Shown here: positions 51,444 through 61,038 of the stretch, one piece after another
Position numbering within the stretch: the stretch's first letter is position 1
How the letters are laid out: each line of letters opens with the position of its first letter
Source: Seleniibacterium sp963677135
GTDB lineage: Bacteria; Desulfobacterota; Desulfuromonadia; Desulfuromonadales; Geopsychrobacteraceae
Assembly: GCA_963677135.2 (NCBI GenBank)
Contig: CAXXLS010000008.1
Coordinates: 45,788-109,787, forward strand
Length of the DNA: 64,000 bases
Direction: 5' to 3'
Notes under the pieces: generated by a model
The model's input: only the letters and a program-made list of their open reading frames with translations
Database searches by the model: none
What the model was told of the DNA's origin: nothing
Program-made: the position numbers and the translations under genes

Positions 51444-53273
51444 ATGTGTGGAATTGTTGGATATATCGGACAGCAGGAAGCCTCCCCGATTATCATCGAG
51501 GGGCTGCGCCGGCTGGAATACCGGGGCTATGATTCGGCCGGAATCTGTACCCTGAACGGTGGTGCTCCGGAGATTCGGAGGGCCGAAGGGAAGCTGATCA
51601 ACCTGGAGCGGATCCTCGCCGAAACGCCCGCTACGGGGACCCGCGGCATCGGCCATACCCGCTGGGCGACTCACGGGCGGCCTTCGGAAATCAACGCCCA
51701 TCCCCATCGCTCCGACGGGATCGTCGTTGTGCACAACGGCATCATCGAAAACTACCTGAAACTCAAGGACCGGCTGCAACAGGCGGGGCATGAGTTCTCC
51801 TCGGAGACGGACACGGAAATTATCGCTCACCTGGTTGACGAGCATCTGAAAACGTGCGGCGATTTCGAAGTGGCGGTCCGCAACGCGCTGCGGGAGGTCG
51901 AAGGAGCCTACGCCGTCGCCATTCTTTGCGAGCAGGAACCGGACAAGCTGATTGCCGCCAAGCTCGGATCCCCGCTGGTGGTCGGCCAGGGAGAAGGGGA
52001 ATATTTTGTCGCCTCCGATATTCCGGCGATGCTCTCCCACACCCGCGAGATGATCTTCCTGGAAGATGGCGAAATCGCGGTTTTCACTCCGGAGAAGATG
52101 TGGGTGACCGATCTGTCCGGGACGGTTCTGACCAAGCAGAGCAAAACCATCACCTGGAGTCCGCTGATGGCGGAGAAGGGTGGTTACAAGCACTTCATGC
52201 TCAAGGAGATTTTCGAACAGCCGCGGGCCGTCAGCGACACCCTGGCCGGGCGGTTGATGCCGGATGAAGGAGACATCTTCCTTGACGGCCTTGATCTGAG
52301 TGCCGAGCAGCTGGCCGGTCTCGACAAGATCTTCATCATCGCCTGCGGAACCTCCTGGCATGCCGGACTGGTCGGCAAGTTCTACCTGGAGAAAATCGCG
52401 CGCATTCCGGTGGAAATCGATATCGCCAGCGAGTTCCGCTATCGCGACCCGATCGTTTCCGAGAACAGCCTGACCGTGCTGATCAGCCAGAGCGGGGAAA
52501 CCGCGGATACCCTGGCGGCCCTGAGGGAGGCCAAAGGGAAGGGCGGCAAGACCATGTGCATCTGCAACGTCGTCGATTCCTCCATCGCCCGCGAGAGCGA
52601 CGGGGTGATTTACACCCACGCCGGCCCGGAGATCGGGGTCGCCTCGACCAAGGCGTTCACCACCCAGCTGGTGGCCCTGTACCTGCTGGCTCTCAAGCTG
52701 GGCCGGATTCGCGGGACCTTGAACGAGGAAAGCTGCCGCCGGAAGATCGTCGATCTGCTGACCCTGCCCCGCAAGATCGAAGAATCCCTGGAACTGAACG
52801 AACAGATCGAAGAGATCGCCAGGGACTATATGAACGCTCGCGATTTTCTCTACCTGGGGCGCGGCAACCAGTACCCGATCGCCCTGGAAGGGGCCCTCAA
52901 GCTCAAGGAGATTTCCTATATCCACGCCGAAGGCTACCCGGCCGGAGAGATGAAGCATGGCCCCATTGCCCTGATCGATGAAAACCTGCCCGTTGTGGTG
53001 CTGGTCCCCCGTAATGCGACCTACGACAAGGTGGTTTCCAATATGCAGGAGGTCTGCGCCCGGGGAGGCATCGTCATCGCTATTACCAGCGGCAGTGAAG
53101 AAGCACTCAGTGACCAGCTGGCCGCCCAGGTCCAGGTTCCCGAGAGTGATGACGACCTGATGCCGATTCTGACCTCTATCCCGATTCAACTGCTCGCTTA
53201 CCATGTGGCCGTGTTGAAGGGCACCGATGTGGATCAGCCCCGCAACCTGGCGAAATCGGTCACGGTGGAGTAG
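51444..53273 (+). CDS. glmS: Glutamine-fructose-6-phosphate aminotransferase
   Basis: 609 residues, full length. Class II glutaminase domain with the N-terminal nucleophile Cys2 (MCGIVGYIG) and two SIS domains (CGTSWHAGLVGKFYLE, SQSGETADTLAALREAK). C-terminus ends PRNLAKSVTVE, the conserved ending of the family. Makes glucosamine-6-phosphate. No glmS ribozyme is possible in the 15-base gap to glmU. Confidence 0.98.
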   Translation: MCGIVGYIGQQEASPIIIEGLRRLEYRGYDSAGICTLNGGAPEIRRAEGKLINLERILAETPATGTRGIGHTRWATHGRPSEINAHPHRSDGIVVVHNGIIENYLKLKDRLQQAGHEFSSETDTEIIAHLVDEHLKTCGDFEVAVRNALREVEGAYAVAILCEQEPDKLIAAKLGSPLVVGQGEGEYFVASDIPAMLSHTREMIFLEDGEIAVFTPEKMWVTDLSGTVLTKQSKTITWSPLMAEKGGYKHFMLKEIFEQPRAVSDTLAGRLMPDEGDIFLDGLDLSAEQLAGLDKIFIIACGTSWHAGLVGKFYLEKIARIPVEIDIASEFRYRDPIVSENSLTVLISQSGETADTLAALREAKGKGGKTMCICNVVDSSIARESDGVIYTHAGPEIGVASTKAFTTQLVALYLLALKLGRIRGTLNEESCRRKIVDLLTLPRKIEESLELNEQIEEIARDYMNARDFLYLGRGNQYPIALEGALKLKEISYIHAEGYPAGEMKHGPIALIDENLPVVVLVPRNATYDKVVSNMQEVCARGGIVIAITSGSEEALSDQLAAQVQVPESDDDLMPILTSIPIQLLAYHVAVLKGTDVDQPRNLAKSVTVE

Positions 53274-53306
53274 TCTGCCGCCATGGTATGCCCATAAATG
53301 ATGACA

Positions 53307-53340
53307 AGAGCCGCAGATTAAAATCTGCGGCTCTTTTTTT
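53307..53340 (+). terminator. Rho-independent terminator after glmS
   Basis: AGAGCCGCAGATT (53307-53319) and AATCTGCGGCTCT (53322-53334) form a perfect 13-bp stem, followed by a T-run. Confidence 0.9.
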
Positions 53341-53400
53341 AGTCAGCGGCCCGGCTTCGCCACCGGTCGCGGTCCCTCGAGCTGTTGTCAGGAGCCAGCG

Positions 53401-53652
53401 ATGGACTCTTCCGAAGAACTGAACGATTTCGATCTGCCGATTCAGCTGGTGGCCAGGCAACTGAAAACGACCGAGTTGCAGATTCTCATGTATATCCGGT
53501 GCGGCCTCATCGAGGCTGAGGAAACGGCGGCCGGTTGGTCTCTCTCCAGATCGAGCCTTGGCAGGTTTCTTGGACCGACGTCGCGGGTGGCTTGTGCGAC
53601 CGGGCGCCACTGCAGCGCATGCCCGGGCTGTCGCCAGGGGGCTGAGAACTGA
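53401..53652 (+). CDS. Small HTH-like protein with four C-terminal cysteines
   Basis: 83 residues; AGGAG before the ATG. Residues about 10-58 look like a MerR/excisionase-type winged helix (PIQLVARQLKTTELQILMYIRCGLIEAEE). The C-terminus has C-x5-C-x2-C-x2-C (ACATGRHCSACPGCRQ), which could hold a metal ion or an Fe-S cluster. No family recognised. It lies alone between the glmS terminator and the convergent fhs gene. A redox- or metal-sensing regulator is a guess. Confidence 0.5.
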   Translation: MDSSEELNDFDLPIQLVARQLKTTELQILMYIRCGLIEAEETAAGWSLSRSSLGRFLGPTSRVACATGRHCSACPGCRQGAEN

Positions 53653-53682
53653 CGTCGTTATTGCGGTGCCGGGACGGTTGAT

Positions 53683-55347
53683 TTATTCCATTCCCAGGAT
53701 CGAACCGTCGTCCCGCAGCCGCCAGCGCTCGGCGCCCGGATGTCTCGGCAGTCCCGGCATGCGCAGGATGTCACCGGTCAGGACCACCAGAAATTCCGCC
53801 CCGGAGTTGACCTGGATGCCGCGCACCGTGATGTCGAAATGGCGGGGTCGCCCATACAGGTTGGGATCGTCGGACAGGGACCCGGGCGCCTTGGCGATGC
53901 AGACCGGCAGATCGGCAAACCCGAGGCTTTGTACCTGCTGCAGATCGCGGGCGGCCTGTTTGGTGAAAGCGACATCTTCGGCGCCGTAGATCTCCCGGCA
54001 GATGATCCTGACCTTGTCTTCGACCGGCAGTTCGAGGGGGTAGAGGGGCTGCCACAGATCTCCGCGTGCGGCGACGGCCAGGACGTGTTCAGCCAGCTCC
54101 AGGGCTCCCTCTCCTCCCCGGTGAAAATGCTCGCAGCGTGCGAAGGGGGTGTCAAGCTCCTGGCAGCGGTCCCTGATCAGGTCGATTTCGGCCTGACTGT
54201 CACCGGTAAATTGGTTGAGGGCGACTACGGGAACCAGGTTGAACTTGCGGACGTTCTCGATATGCTTGTCCAGGTTCGGCAGGCCGTTGCGCAGGGCCGA
54301 CACATCCGTCTCTTCCAGCGTGTTTTTCGCTTTTCCGCCATGGAGTTTCAGGGCTCTGGTGGTGGTCACCAGAACCGTCGCCAGGGGCTTAAGCCCGCCT
54401 TTGCGACACGCGATATCAAAGAACTTTTCCGCCCCCAGGTCGAATCCGAAGCCCGCCTCGGTGATGACCCAATCCGCGTGGTGGCGGGCCATCTGGGTGG
54501 CGACCAGACTGTTGCAGCCGTGGGCGATATTGGCAAAGGGGCCGCCATGAACCAGGGTCGGCACCCCTTCCAGGGTCTGGACCAGGTTGGGATGAATGGC
54601 ATCCCGCAACAGGGTCATGATGGCCCCGGTCACCTGGAAATCCCGGGCGAAGACCGGTTCTCCGTGGTAACTGAAGGCGACCAGGGTTTTATCAATACGC
54701 TGCTGCAGGTCCTTGAGGCTGGTGGCGAGGCAGAGCATCGCCATCATTTCCGAAGCGGCACTGATATCAAAGCCCCCTTCCCGCGGCACCCCCTGATGGT
54801 TGCCGCCCAGTCCGAGGACGATATGGCGCAGGCTGCGGTCGTTCATGTCGATGACCCGCCGCCAGAGAATCCGGCGAGGATCGATATTCAGCTCGTTGCC
54901 ATGATAGATATGGTTGTCGATGACCGCTGAAAGAAAATTGTTGGCGCTGGTTACGGCATGCAGGTCTCCGGTGAAGTGGAGATTGATGCGATCCGCCGGA
55001 AGCAGCTGGCTGTAGCCGCCGCCGGTGGCACCCCCCTTCATTCCCAGGCAGGGCCCGAGGGACGGTTCCCGCAAGGCCAGGCAAACCGACTTTTCCAGTC
55101 TGGCCAGGGCCTGGCCAAGGCCGATGGTGGTCGTGGTTTTTCCCTCCCCGGCGGCGGTGGGAGTGGTGGCGGATACCAGAATCAGGTTGCCCTGCTTCCG
55201 GGTTGGTCGCTTGAGGGCGTCAAGGTGAATCTTCGCCATGTCGCGACCGTAAGGGAGCAGGTCGCGGTTGTCGATCTGCAGGGCATCGGCGATTTTCCCG
55301 ATCGGCTTGGGGCGGGCTTGTCGGCAAATCTCAGCATCGCTCAGCAT
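53683..55347 (-). CDS. fhs: Formate-tetrahydrofolate ligase
   Basis: 554 residues, normal family length. P-loop region TPTAAGEGKTTTTIGLGQAL (residues about 61-80), REPSLGPCLGMKGGATGGGYSQ, and GFGFDLGAEKFFDIACR. It forms 10-formyl-THF from formate and ATP, feeding purine synthesis or the methyl branch of one-carbon metabolism. Alone in its transcription unit; no acetyl-CoA pathway genes are adjacent. Its 5' side is a 385-bp gap in which I see no clear motif. Confidence 0.97.
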   Translation of the reverse strand: MLSDAEICRQARPKPIGKIADALQIDNRDLLPYGRDMAKIHLDALKRPTRKQGNLILVSATTPTAAGEGKTTTTIGLGQALARLEKSVCLALREPSLGPCLGMKGGATGGGYSQLLPADRINLHFTGDLHAVTSANNFLSAVIDNHIYHGNELNIDPRRILWRRVIDMNDRSLRHIVLGLGGNHQGVPREGGFDISAASEMMAMLCLATSLKDLQQRIDKTLVAFSYHGEPVFARDFQVTGAIMTLLRDAIHPNLVQTLEGVPTLVHGGPFANIAHGCNSLVATQMARHHADWVITEAGFGFDLGAEKFFDIACRKGGLKPLATVLVTTTRALKLHGGKAKNTLEETDVSALRNGLPNLDKHIENVRKFNLVPVVALNQFTGDSQAEIDLIRDRCQELDTPFARCEHFHRGGEGALELAEHVLAVAARGDLWQPLYPLELPVEDKVRIICREIYGAEDVAFTKQAARDLQQVQSLGFADLPVCIAKAPGSLSDDPNLYGRPRHFDITVRGIQVNSGAEFLVVLTGDILRMPGLPRHPGAERWRLRDDGSILGME

Positions 55348-55732
55348 GGCGAAGTCCCTTTCTTTCTCTTTTTCTCTGCCTTCTCAGGAATCTATATTTC
55401 AACACGGAGAGTCCACCACCGCCGAGGTCCGCACAGAGATGGATGTCAGCAGAACCATCAGACAGCACGTCATGCTTAGGCCCGGTCCTGATTTCAGCAA
55501 ATCCTGACAAGATTCCGGACTTGCCGCCTGGCGTCCTCTCCATCCCTGCGTTTCCACCGGAAGCCGTGCTTTTTGATCCAAAGCTATCCTGATGAATCAA
55601 TTTTATCACGAGGATTTGGCCGCGCGAGGGCAGAGGTGAAAAAGCAGGTATCTTGACGGAGCCCCAGAGGGAATGGTCACGTGATATGATGTTATTCGAT
55701 TGATTCATTTTTATTTTGCACAGGAGGTCAGG

Positions 55733-56437
55733 ATGGCCAATAAGAAGAAAGTCGCCGTCGTTACCGGTGGGGCCAGGGGGATCGGCCGCGCCATCCGCGA
55801 CGGGTTTGAAAAACAGGGTGTCGTCGTTTGTGTGATCGATCGTCTGGAGAATGATTATTTTATCGGTGACCTTGCCCAGGAAGGCGTTCTGAGGGGGTTT
55901 GTCGACAAGGTTCTCGCCGAACATGGCCGCATCGATTATCTGGTAAACAATGCCTGTCTGTCTCTGGGAGGACTGGAGTCCTGCTCCTGGGAGGAGTTCA
56001 ATTATGTGTTGCAGGTCGGTGTCAGCGCACCCTTTCTGCTGACCCGGCTGTTCATGAATCACCTCAACCCGGGTGCGAGTATCGTCAACATCTCATCGAC
56101 CCGGGCCCGGATGAGCCAGCCCGATACGGAAAGCTACAGTGCCGCCAAAGGAGGAATCGCGGCTCTGACCCACGCCATGGCGATGACCCTGGCCGGCAAG
56201 GCGCGGGTCAATTCCATTTCGCCCGGATGGATCGATACCGCGAACGGAGACTGGAGTTCCGAGGATCATCGCCAGCACCCCGCAGGCCGGGTCGGGGTTC
56301 CGGAAGATATCGTCAATGCGGTGCTGTTTCTGTGTGATGATAAGAGCGGATTCATTACCGGCCAGGATCTCTGCGTGGACGGCGGCATGACCAGGCAGAT
56401 GATCTACCATAATGATCACGGCTGGCAGCTCGAATAA
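55733..56437 (+). CDS. Short-chain dehydrogenase/reductase
   Basis: 234 residues from ATG 55733, after a strong AGGAGGT; a longer frame to 55700 has no site. Classical SDR: cofactor motif TGGARGIG, NNA motif (LVNNAC), catalytic S (NISST), and YSAAK. The C-terminal CVDGG and FITGQDL fit 3-oxoacyl-ACP reductase-like SDRs. The usual Asp for NAD preference after the second strand appears as VIDR, suggesting NAD(H). Substrate unknown; stands alone. Confidence 0.88.
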   Translation: MANKKKVAVVTGGARGIGRAIRDGFEKQGVVVCVIDRLENDYFIGDLAQEGVLRGFVDKVLAEHGRIDYLVNNACLSLGGLESCSWEEFNYVLQVGVSAPFLLTRLFMNHLNPGASIVNISSTRARMSQPDTESYSAAKGGIAALTHAMAMTLAGKARVNSISPGWIDTANGDWSSEDHRQHPAGRVGVPEDIVNAVLFLCDDKSGFITGQDLCVDGGMTRQMIYHNDHGWQLE

Positions 56438-56469
56438 GGTCGGGCCGGGGGATCGGGCCTGACTTTTTG

Positions 56470-57585
56470 CTACATGGGAGTGATTTCGAAAAGGGTGATC
56501 TCCGGTGCTGAGAGGATGCGCATGGGAGGGCCCCACGTGCCGGTGCCGCGACTGGTGTAAAGCCAGTTGCCGCGAGGGAGCTGATAGAGGCCGTCCTGCT
56601 GCGGATATTCCAGGCCGGTGAGCAGGTTGAAGGGGAAGATCTGCCCGCGATGGGTGTGGCCGGAGAGTTGCAGGTCAATCCGGTCCTGGGCTGCTTCGGT
56701 CACCTCGGGGCGATGTTTCAGCAGCAGGGTGAAGCGTGATGACGCGTCCCCAAGGGCGGCCGCTTCGTCAGGCTGTCTGCTTCGGGCGGGATCGTCGACA
56801 CCCGCCAGCGTGAGATGGTCGCCCACTTCGACGTGTTCGTTGCGCAACACGCGGAAGCGACTTTGCTGAAGAAAATCCAGGGCCTGGTCAAGTCCGGCGT
56901 AATATTCATGGTTGCCGGTCACGGCGAATTTTCCCAGCGGGGGAGAAAACCTCTGCCACAGGGCGACCAGGTCATCGAGATGGTTGATCTGGGCATCGAC
57001 GATATCGCCGGTGGCCACCAGAATGTCGGGCTTGAGAGCCTGCAGCCTGCTGATGATCGGGGCAAGGGCCTCATCCCGGTGAATCAGGCCGAGATGAAGA
57101 TCGGAAATCTGGGCTATCCTGATCGGGGCCGCTCCCGAAGGCAGCTTTGGCGTTACTATTTTTACGGTCTCGATCCGCAGGTTGTTCGCTTCGTAAAATC
57201 CGTAAAAACTGGCGGCAATCACGGTCAGCAGGATCACCAGGGCGGTTATCGGTCCGTGAATGCTCAGCGAGGGGAGGTTCGGAATCAGGCGTCTGACCAG
57301 CAGCCAGAGGAGTTCCCAGCACGCCAGAAGGGTCACCATGCTGAAGGCGACGAAAACGAACCCCATCCAGCTGTAGCCGATCCAAGCCATGCCCCGGGCC
57401 AGGGTCTCCAGCCCCTGCCGCTCACTGACCCTGACCAGCAGTGGGGCGAGGATCATGCTCCCCATCCAGATCCAGGTCAGAGTCGGCAACGCGGGGTGCC
57501 CTTTGAGCAGCGGATGCAGTCCCCAGAAGACCAGGCAATGCATCCCGGTGTAAAGAGTGAAAAAGAGCAGGAAGAAAAGACTCAT
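56470..57585 (-). CDS. Membrane-anchored metallophosphoesterase
   Basis: 371 residues from ATG 57585; the frame remains open further upstream to 58101, but that part overlaps the hydroxyacid dehydrogenase and is not coding. Four or five N-terminal membrane segments (residues 1-130), then a calcineurin-like phosphoesterase with the metal motifs SDLHLG, GDIVD, GNHEYY and SGHTHRGQ. It resembles the YkuE/UDP-2,3-diacylglucosamine-hydrolase-like group, with the active site on the outside or facing the membrane. Substrate unknown; lipid or cell-wall phosphoesters are plausible. Confidence 0.85.
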   Translation of the reverse strand: MSLFFLLFFTLYTGMHCLVFWGLHPLLKGHPALPTLTWIWMGSMILAPLLVRVSERQGLETLARGMAWIGYSWMGFVFVAFSMVTLLACWELLWLLVRRLIPNLPSLSIHGPITALVILLTVIAASFYGFYEANNLRIETVKIVTPKLPSGAAPIRIAQISDLHLGLIHRDEALAPIISRLQALKPDILVATGDIVDAQINHLDDLVALWQRFSPPLGKFAVTGNHEYYAGLDQALDFLQQSRFRVLRNEHVEVGDHLTLAGVDDPARSRQPDEAAALGDASSRFTLLLKHRPEVTEAAQDRIDLQLSGHTHRGQIFPFNLLTGLEYPQQDGLYQLPRGNWLYTSRGTGTWGPPMRILSAPEITLFEITPM

Positions 57586-57744
57586 GGCAGATTCCGTTGT
57601 GAAAAATGAGGGCCTTTCTCTTGCCGTGGGGAAGATGAAAATGGCCGTTTTTAGGTTATGCTTAGAAGCATGCCTGTTTCGTTTCAAGAATAATGGAACC
57701 GGGCGGGGATGTACATACCGGGGACTGTTGCAAGGAGTGCAATT

Positions 57745-58734
57745 ATGAAGATCGCCATATTGGATGACTATCAGAACGCCGTGAAGGGGCTGGCCTGTTT
57801 TCCCCTGCTGCAAGGGCATGAGGTGCAGGTGTTCAAGGATACGCCTGCTTCGGAGGAGATCCTCGCCGAGCGCCTCGCCACCGCCGATGCCCTGGTGCTG
57901 ATCCGCGAGCGAACCCTGATTACCGGGACCCTGCTGGAGCACCTGCCGAACCTCAGACTGATCAGTCAGACCGGAAAGATCAGCAATCATCTTGACCTGG
58001 AGGCCTGCAGCGCCCACGGAGTGGCGGTGGCGGAAGGGGTCGGTTCGCCGGTGGCCCCGGCGGAGCTGTGCTGGGGGCTGATCATGGCGGCCAGTCGCCA
58101 TCTGGTCCCCTACGCTGAAAACCTGAAGCGGGATCGCTGGCAGGATTCCGGGCCGGTGGGGCTGGGACGGACATTGAACGGCCTGACCCTGGGGCTCTGG
58201 GGGTATGGCAAGATCGGCAAACGGATTGCGCGCTTCGGAGACGCTTTCGGCATGAACATTCTGGTCTGGGGACGTGATCCGTCACGCGAACAGGCGGTGG
58301 CGGATGGTTTTGCCGCCGCAGCCAGCAAGGCGCAGTTCTTTGAGGACGCCGATGTTCTCTCCCTGCACCTGCGCCTGAATGAGGCGACCCGGGGCTGCGT
58401 GACGGCCGCCGATCTGGCGCTGATGAAAGCCGACGCGCTGCTGGTCAACACCAGTCGTGCCGCATTAATCGAGGAGGGGGCCCTGCTGAGCGCCCTGCAG
58501 AAAGGGCGTCCGGGGTTTGCCGCCCTTGACGTCTACGATAAGGAGCCGGTGTCGGCGGCGGAAGAGCCCCTCCTGGCGCTGCCCAATGTCCTGTGCTCAC
58601 CGCACCTGGGTTACGTGGAGCGCAACAGCTACGAGCTTTACTTCCGCGCGGCTTTTGAAAACGTGATCCATTTCTTCTCCGGCCAGCCTCGGAATATTGC
58701 CAATCCGGAGGTGCTGGGCCCGGAGCGCGGCTGA
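57745..58734 (+). CDS. D-2-hydroxyacid dehydrogenase, NAD-dependent
   Basis: 329 residues from ATG 57745 (AAGGAG upstream); an earlier in-frame start at 57709 has no site. Rossmann motif LGLWGYGKIGKRIARFG, and the catalytic Arg (LVNTSRAALIEEGAL), Glu (DVYDKEP) and His (CSPHLGY) of the family. The catalytic loop reads DKEPVSAAEEPLL, common in phosphoglycerate dehydrogenase-like and glyoxylate reductase-like members; the exact substrate cannot be told. Confidence 0.88.
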   Translation: MKIAILDDYQNAVKGLACFPLLQGHEVQVFKDTPASEEILAERLATADALVLIRERTLITGTLLEHLPNLRLISQTGKISNHLDLEACSAHGVAVAEGVGSPVAPAELCWGLIMAASRHLVPYAENLKRDRWQDSGPVGLGRTLNGLTLGLWGYGKIGKRIARFGDAFGMNILVWGRDPSREQAVADGFAAAASKAQFFEDADVLSLHLRLNEATRGCVTAADLALMKADALLVNTSRAALIEEGALLSALQKGRPGFAALDVYDKEPVSAAEEPLLALPNVLCSPHLGYVERNSYELYFRAAFENVIHFFSGQPRNIANPEVLGPERG

Positions 58735-59424
58735 TCAGGCCTTGAAATATTTACGTTCCGGGCGGCCGATGGTCCCGTACTCGAGGTTGATCTTGAGGAA
58801 TCCGGTAGAAATAAGATATTCCAGATACTTACGGGCAGTCGTCCGGCTGGCGCCAATGGCCTGGCCAACCTCTTCGGCGCTCTGCCCCTTGTCCGGAAAA
58901 GCGGTGAAGCTGTCGATGACCTTGTCCAGGGTGAGGGGATCAATCCCCTTGGGAACGTCCTGAGGCTGTTTGTTCTGTTGGGCGGCCGGGGCGTGGCGGA
59001 AAAACTGGTCGACCTCCTCCTGGTCCATGTCTTCTAGGGCGTTCAGCCTGGCCCAGTGCTGCCGGTAGTTGCCCAGAGCCTCTTCAAAGCGCTGAAAAAA
59101 GACCGGTTTGATCATGTAGTCGAAAACTCCGCTGCGCAGTGCGTTGTGGAGCAGCTTCACCTCTTTGGCCGCGGTAATCAGGATGACGTCGCAGTTGGAG
59201 TGATCGCGGCGCAGACGGTCGAGGAAATCCATGCCGTTGCCGTCCGGGAAATAGACATCCAGAAGGATCAGGTCCGGTTCCAGGGCCGTCACCATCTCCG
59301 CCGCATCGGCCAGGCAGTTGACCACGCCCGTTACGGTAAAACCCTCCACTTTCTCGACAAAGAGCTGATGCGCCTTGGCCACTTTGAGGTTGTCTTCGAT
59401 GATCAGGACTTCAATTGTTTTCAT
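58735..59424 (-). CDS. CitB/DcuR-type response regulator
   Basis: 229 residues from ATG 59424, overlapping the end of the sensor kinase by 14 bases. REC domain with DLILLDVYFPDGNG (phospho-Asp about 58) and FDYMIKPVFFQRF; C-terminal HTH (AEEVGQAIGASRTTARKYLEYL, then YGTIGRPERKYF) of the CitB/DcuR/DpiA family, which controls transport and use of C4-dicarboxylates and citrate. Encoded behind a tricarboxylate transporter, which it most likely regulates. Confidence 0.9.
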   Translation of the reverse strand: MKTIEVLIIEDNLKVAKAHQLFVEKVEGFTVTGVVNCLADAAEMVTALEPDLILLDVYFPDGNGMDFLDRLRRDHSNCDVILITAAKEVKLLHNALRSGVFDYMIKPVFFQRFEEALGNYRQHWARLNALEDMDQEEVDQFFRHAPAAQQNKQPQDVPKGIDPLTLDKVIDSFTAFPDKGQSAEEVGQAIGASRTTARKYLEYLISTGFLKINLEYGTIGRPERKYFKA

Positions 59425-61036
59425 GCCCAGGATTCCTTTTGGGAATTTCAATAATGAATAATGCTCCACCCATGTCACTGTGCTGAAGGCTGATCCCTCC
59501 CCCCAGAACCTTCAGGGCGCTGGTGACAAGGTGCAGGCCGTAGCCGCGTTTTTCGCCCTGTTTGGTTGAAACCCCTTTGTGAAAGATAGCGGTTTTCATC
59601 TCTTCCGCAACCCCGGGGCCGCTGTCTTCTATCTCGAAAATCAGGTCGTTGCCGTAATCGCTCATGAAAATTTTGACCCGGGGCGGTCCGGTCCCGATCT
59701 GGGCGGCCTCAAAGGCATTGTTGATGAGGTTGCCGAGAATCGTGACCAGCTGGTGGCGATTGACGGCGTCCGGGAGATCAACCATATGACTTTCCGGATC
59801 AATTGTAAAATCAACTTTGAGTTCCTGGGCATGCATGTACTTGCCGATCAGGAACGCCGACAGGGCCGGGTCTGGAATCGATTCGGTCAGCTGGCGGATC
59901 AACTGGCGATGGCCGGTGGTCTCCGTCGCGATAAAATCGAGGACCTCGTCATAGGCTTCCATCTGCACCATGCCGACAATGGCGTGCAGGCGGTTGGTGT
60001 ATTCGTGGGTCTGGGCCCGCAACATGTCCGAATAGGACTGGACCTGGGAGAGTTCGCGCGCCATCAGGTCGATTTCATCCTTCGGCCGCAGCGTCATGAC
60101 GATTCCCTGGATGGTGTCATCAAAACGGATAGGCACGATGTTGAAAATCATCTCGACTCCCTGGACGGGGATCTCCTGGTTGAGGATCTGCTCTCCGGAG
60201 GTGAAGACCGGTGAAAAGTCGATGCTGGAGAATGTCTGTATGATCGACTGTCCCAGCAGTCCCTGGCCGAACTGCTTCCCCGCGGTCTGGTTGATGAGGG
60301 TAATCGTGCCCCTGGAGTCGGTGGCGATAATCCCTTCCCGGATCGATGCGATGATGGCGTCGCGCTCCTGGAACAGGCTGGCGATTTCAGAAGGTTCCAG
60401 CCCCAGGGTGGCCCTTTTGACGCCCTGGGCGATGAGGATGGCGGCGACCAGGCCCAGGGTGATAAACAGCCAGATGTAGAACAGTTCCTTTTCGAGATAG
60501 CTTTTCGACAGGATCCGCAGGCTTTCGACGCGGTAACTGACCGAGACCATCCCGATGATATTGAGATCCTCGTCGAAAATCGGGGCGTTGCCGCTGATTA
60601 TGGCGCCATGTTCAAGGCGGCTTTTGGAAACATAGGGGTGGCCGTAGCGCAGGGTGCGGTTCAGGTTGGGGACCAGATAAGGGCGTCCGATCTGGTTTTT
60701 ATCGGTATTGTAAAGCTGGACCCCGTCTTTGCTGGTAATGACGATGGCGGTCGCCTCCGCTTCGAGCCTGATGGCGTTGGCAAGGATTTCCAGGGTGTCA
60801 AACTGGTCCCGGTTGTTGACAATGCGCTTGAGTTCGGGGATCAGGGCGACATGCTTGGCGGCCTGGAGAGCCCGTTTTTCAGTCTGTTGCTCGACAATGT
60901 CGTAGATCATGCGGGAAAACACGATACCCAGGGAGACCATCTGAAAGACCACCAGGATCATGATAACCAAAGCGACCGCATCGAGCAGTTTTCTGGGGGC
61001 CAGCCGATGCCTGATGAATTTCAGCAGCTGTTCCAT
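59411..61036 (-). CDS. CitA/DcuS-type sensor histidine kinase
   Basis: 541 residues from ATG 61036; a much longer open frame upstream overlaps tctA and is not coding. Two membrane segments (about 19-40 and 185-207) enclose a periplasmic PAS/Cache sensor (about 40-180). Then a cytoplasmic PAS domain (about 225-330), the His box RAQTHEYTNRLHAI and HATPase motifs (NLINNAFEAAQ, IEDSGPGV, GYGLHLV). Such kinases sense citrate or dicarboxylates outside the cell. It starts 2 bases after tctA and is coupled to the regulator gene. Confidence 0.92.
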   Translation of the reverse strand: MEQLLKFIRHRLAPRKLLDAVALVIMILVVFQMVSLGIVFSRMIYDIVEQQTEKRALQAAKHVALIPELKRIVNNRDQFDTLEILANAIRLEAEATAIVITSKDGVQLYNTDKNQIGRPYLVPNLNRTLRYGHPYVSKSRLEHGAIISGNAPIFDEDLNIIGMVSVSYRVESLRILSKSYLEKELFYIWLFITLGLVAAILIAQGVKRATLGLEPSEIASLFQERDAIIASIREGIIATDSRGTITLINQTAGKQFGQGLLGQSIIQTFSSIDFSPVFTSGEQILNQEIPVQGVEMIFNIVPIRFDDTIQGIVMTLRPKDEIDLMARELSQVQSYSDMLRAQTHEYTNRLHAIVGMVQMEAYDEVLDFIATETTGHRQLIRQLTESIPDPALSAFLIGKYMHAQELKVDFTIDPESHMVDLPDAVNRHQLVTILGNLINNAFEAAQIGTGPPRVKIFMSDYGNDLIFEIEDSGPGVAEEMKTAIFHKGVSTKQGEKRGYGLHLVTSALKVLGGGISLQHSDMGGALFIIEIPKRNPGHENN

Positions 61037-61038
61037 GG

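Noticed and set aside
55348..55732. Possible riboswitch or small RNA between fhs and the SDR gene.
   Set aside because: No conserved riboswitch core or clear hairpin/T-run was found by eye.
57586..58101. N-terminal extension of the metallophosphoesterase to 543 residues.
   Set aside because: It lies antisense to the well-supported hydroxyacid dehydrogenase; a clean membrane-protein start exists at 57585.
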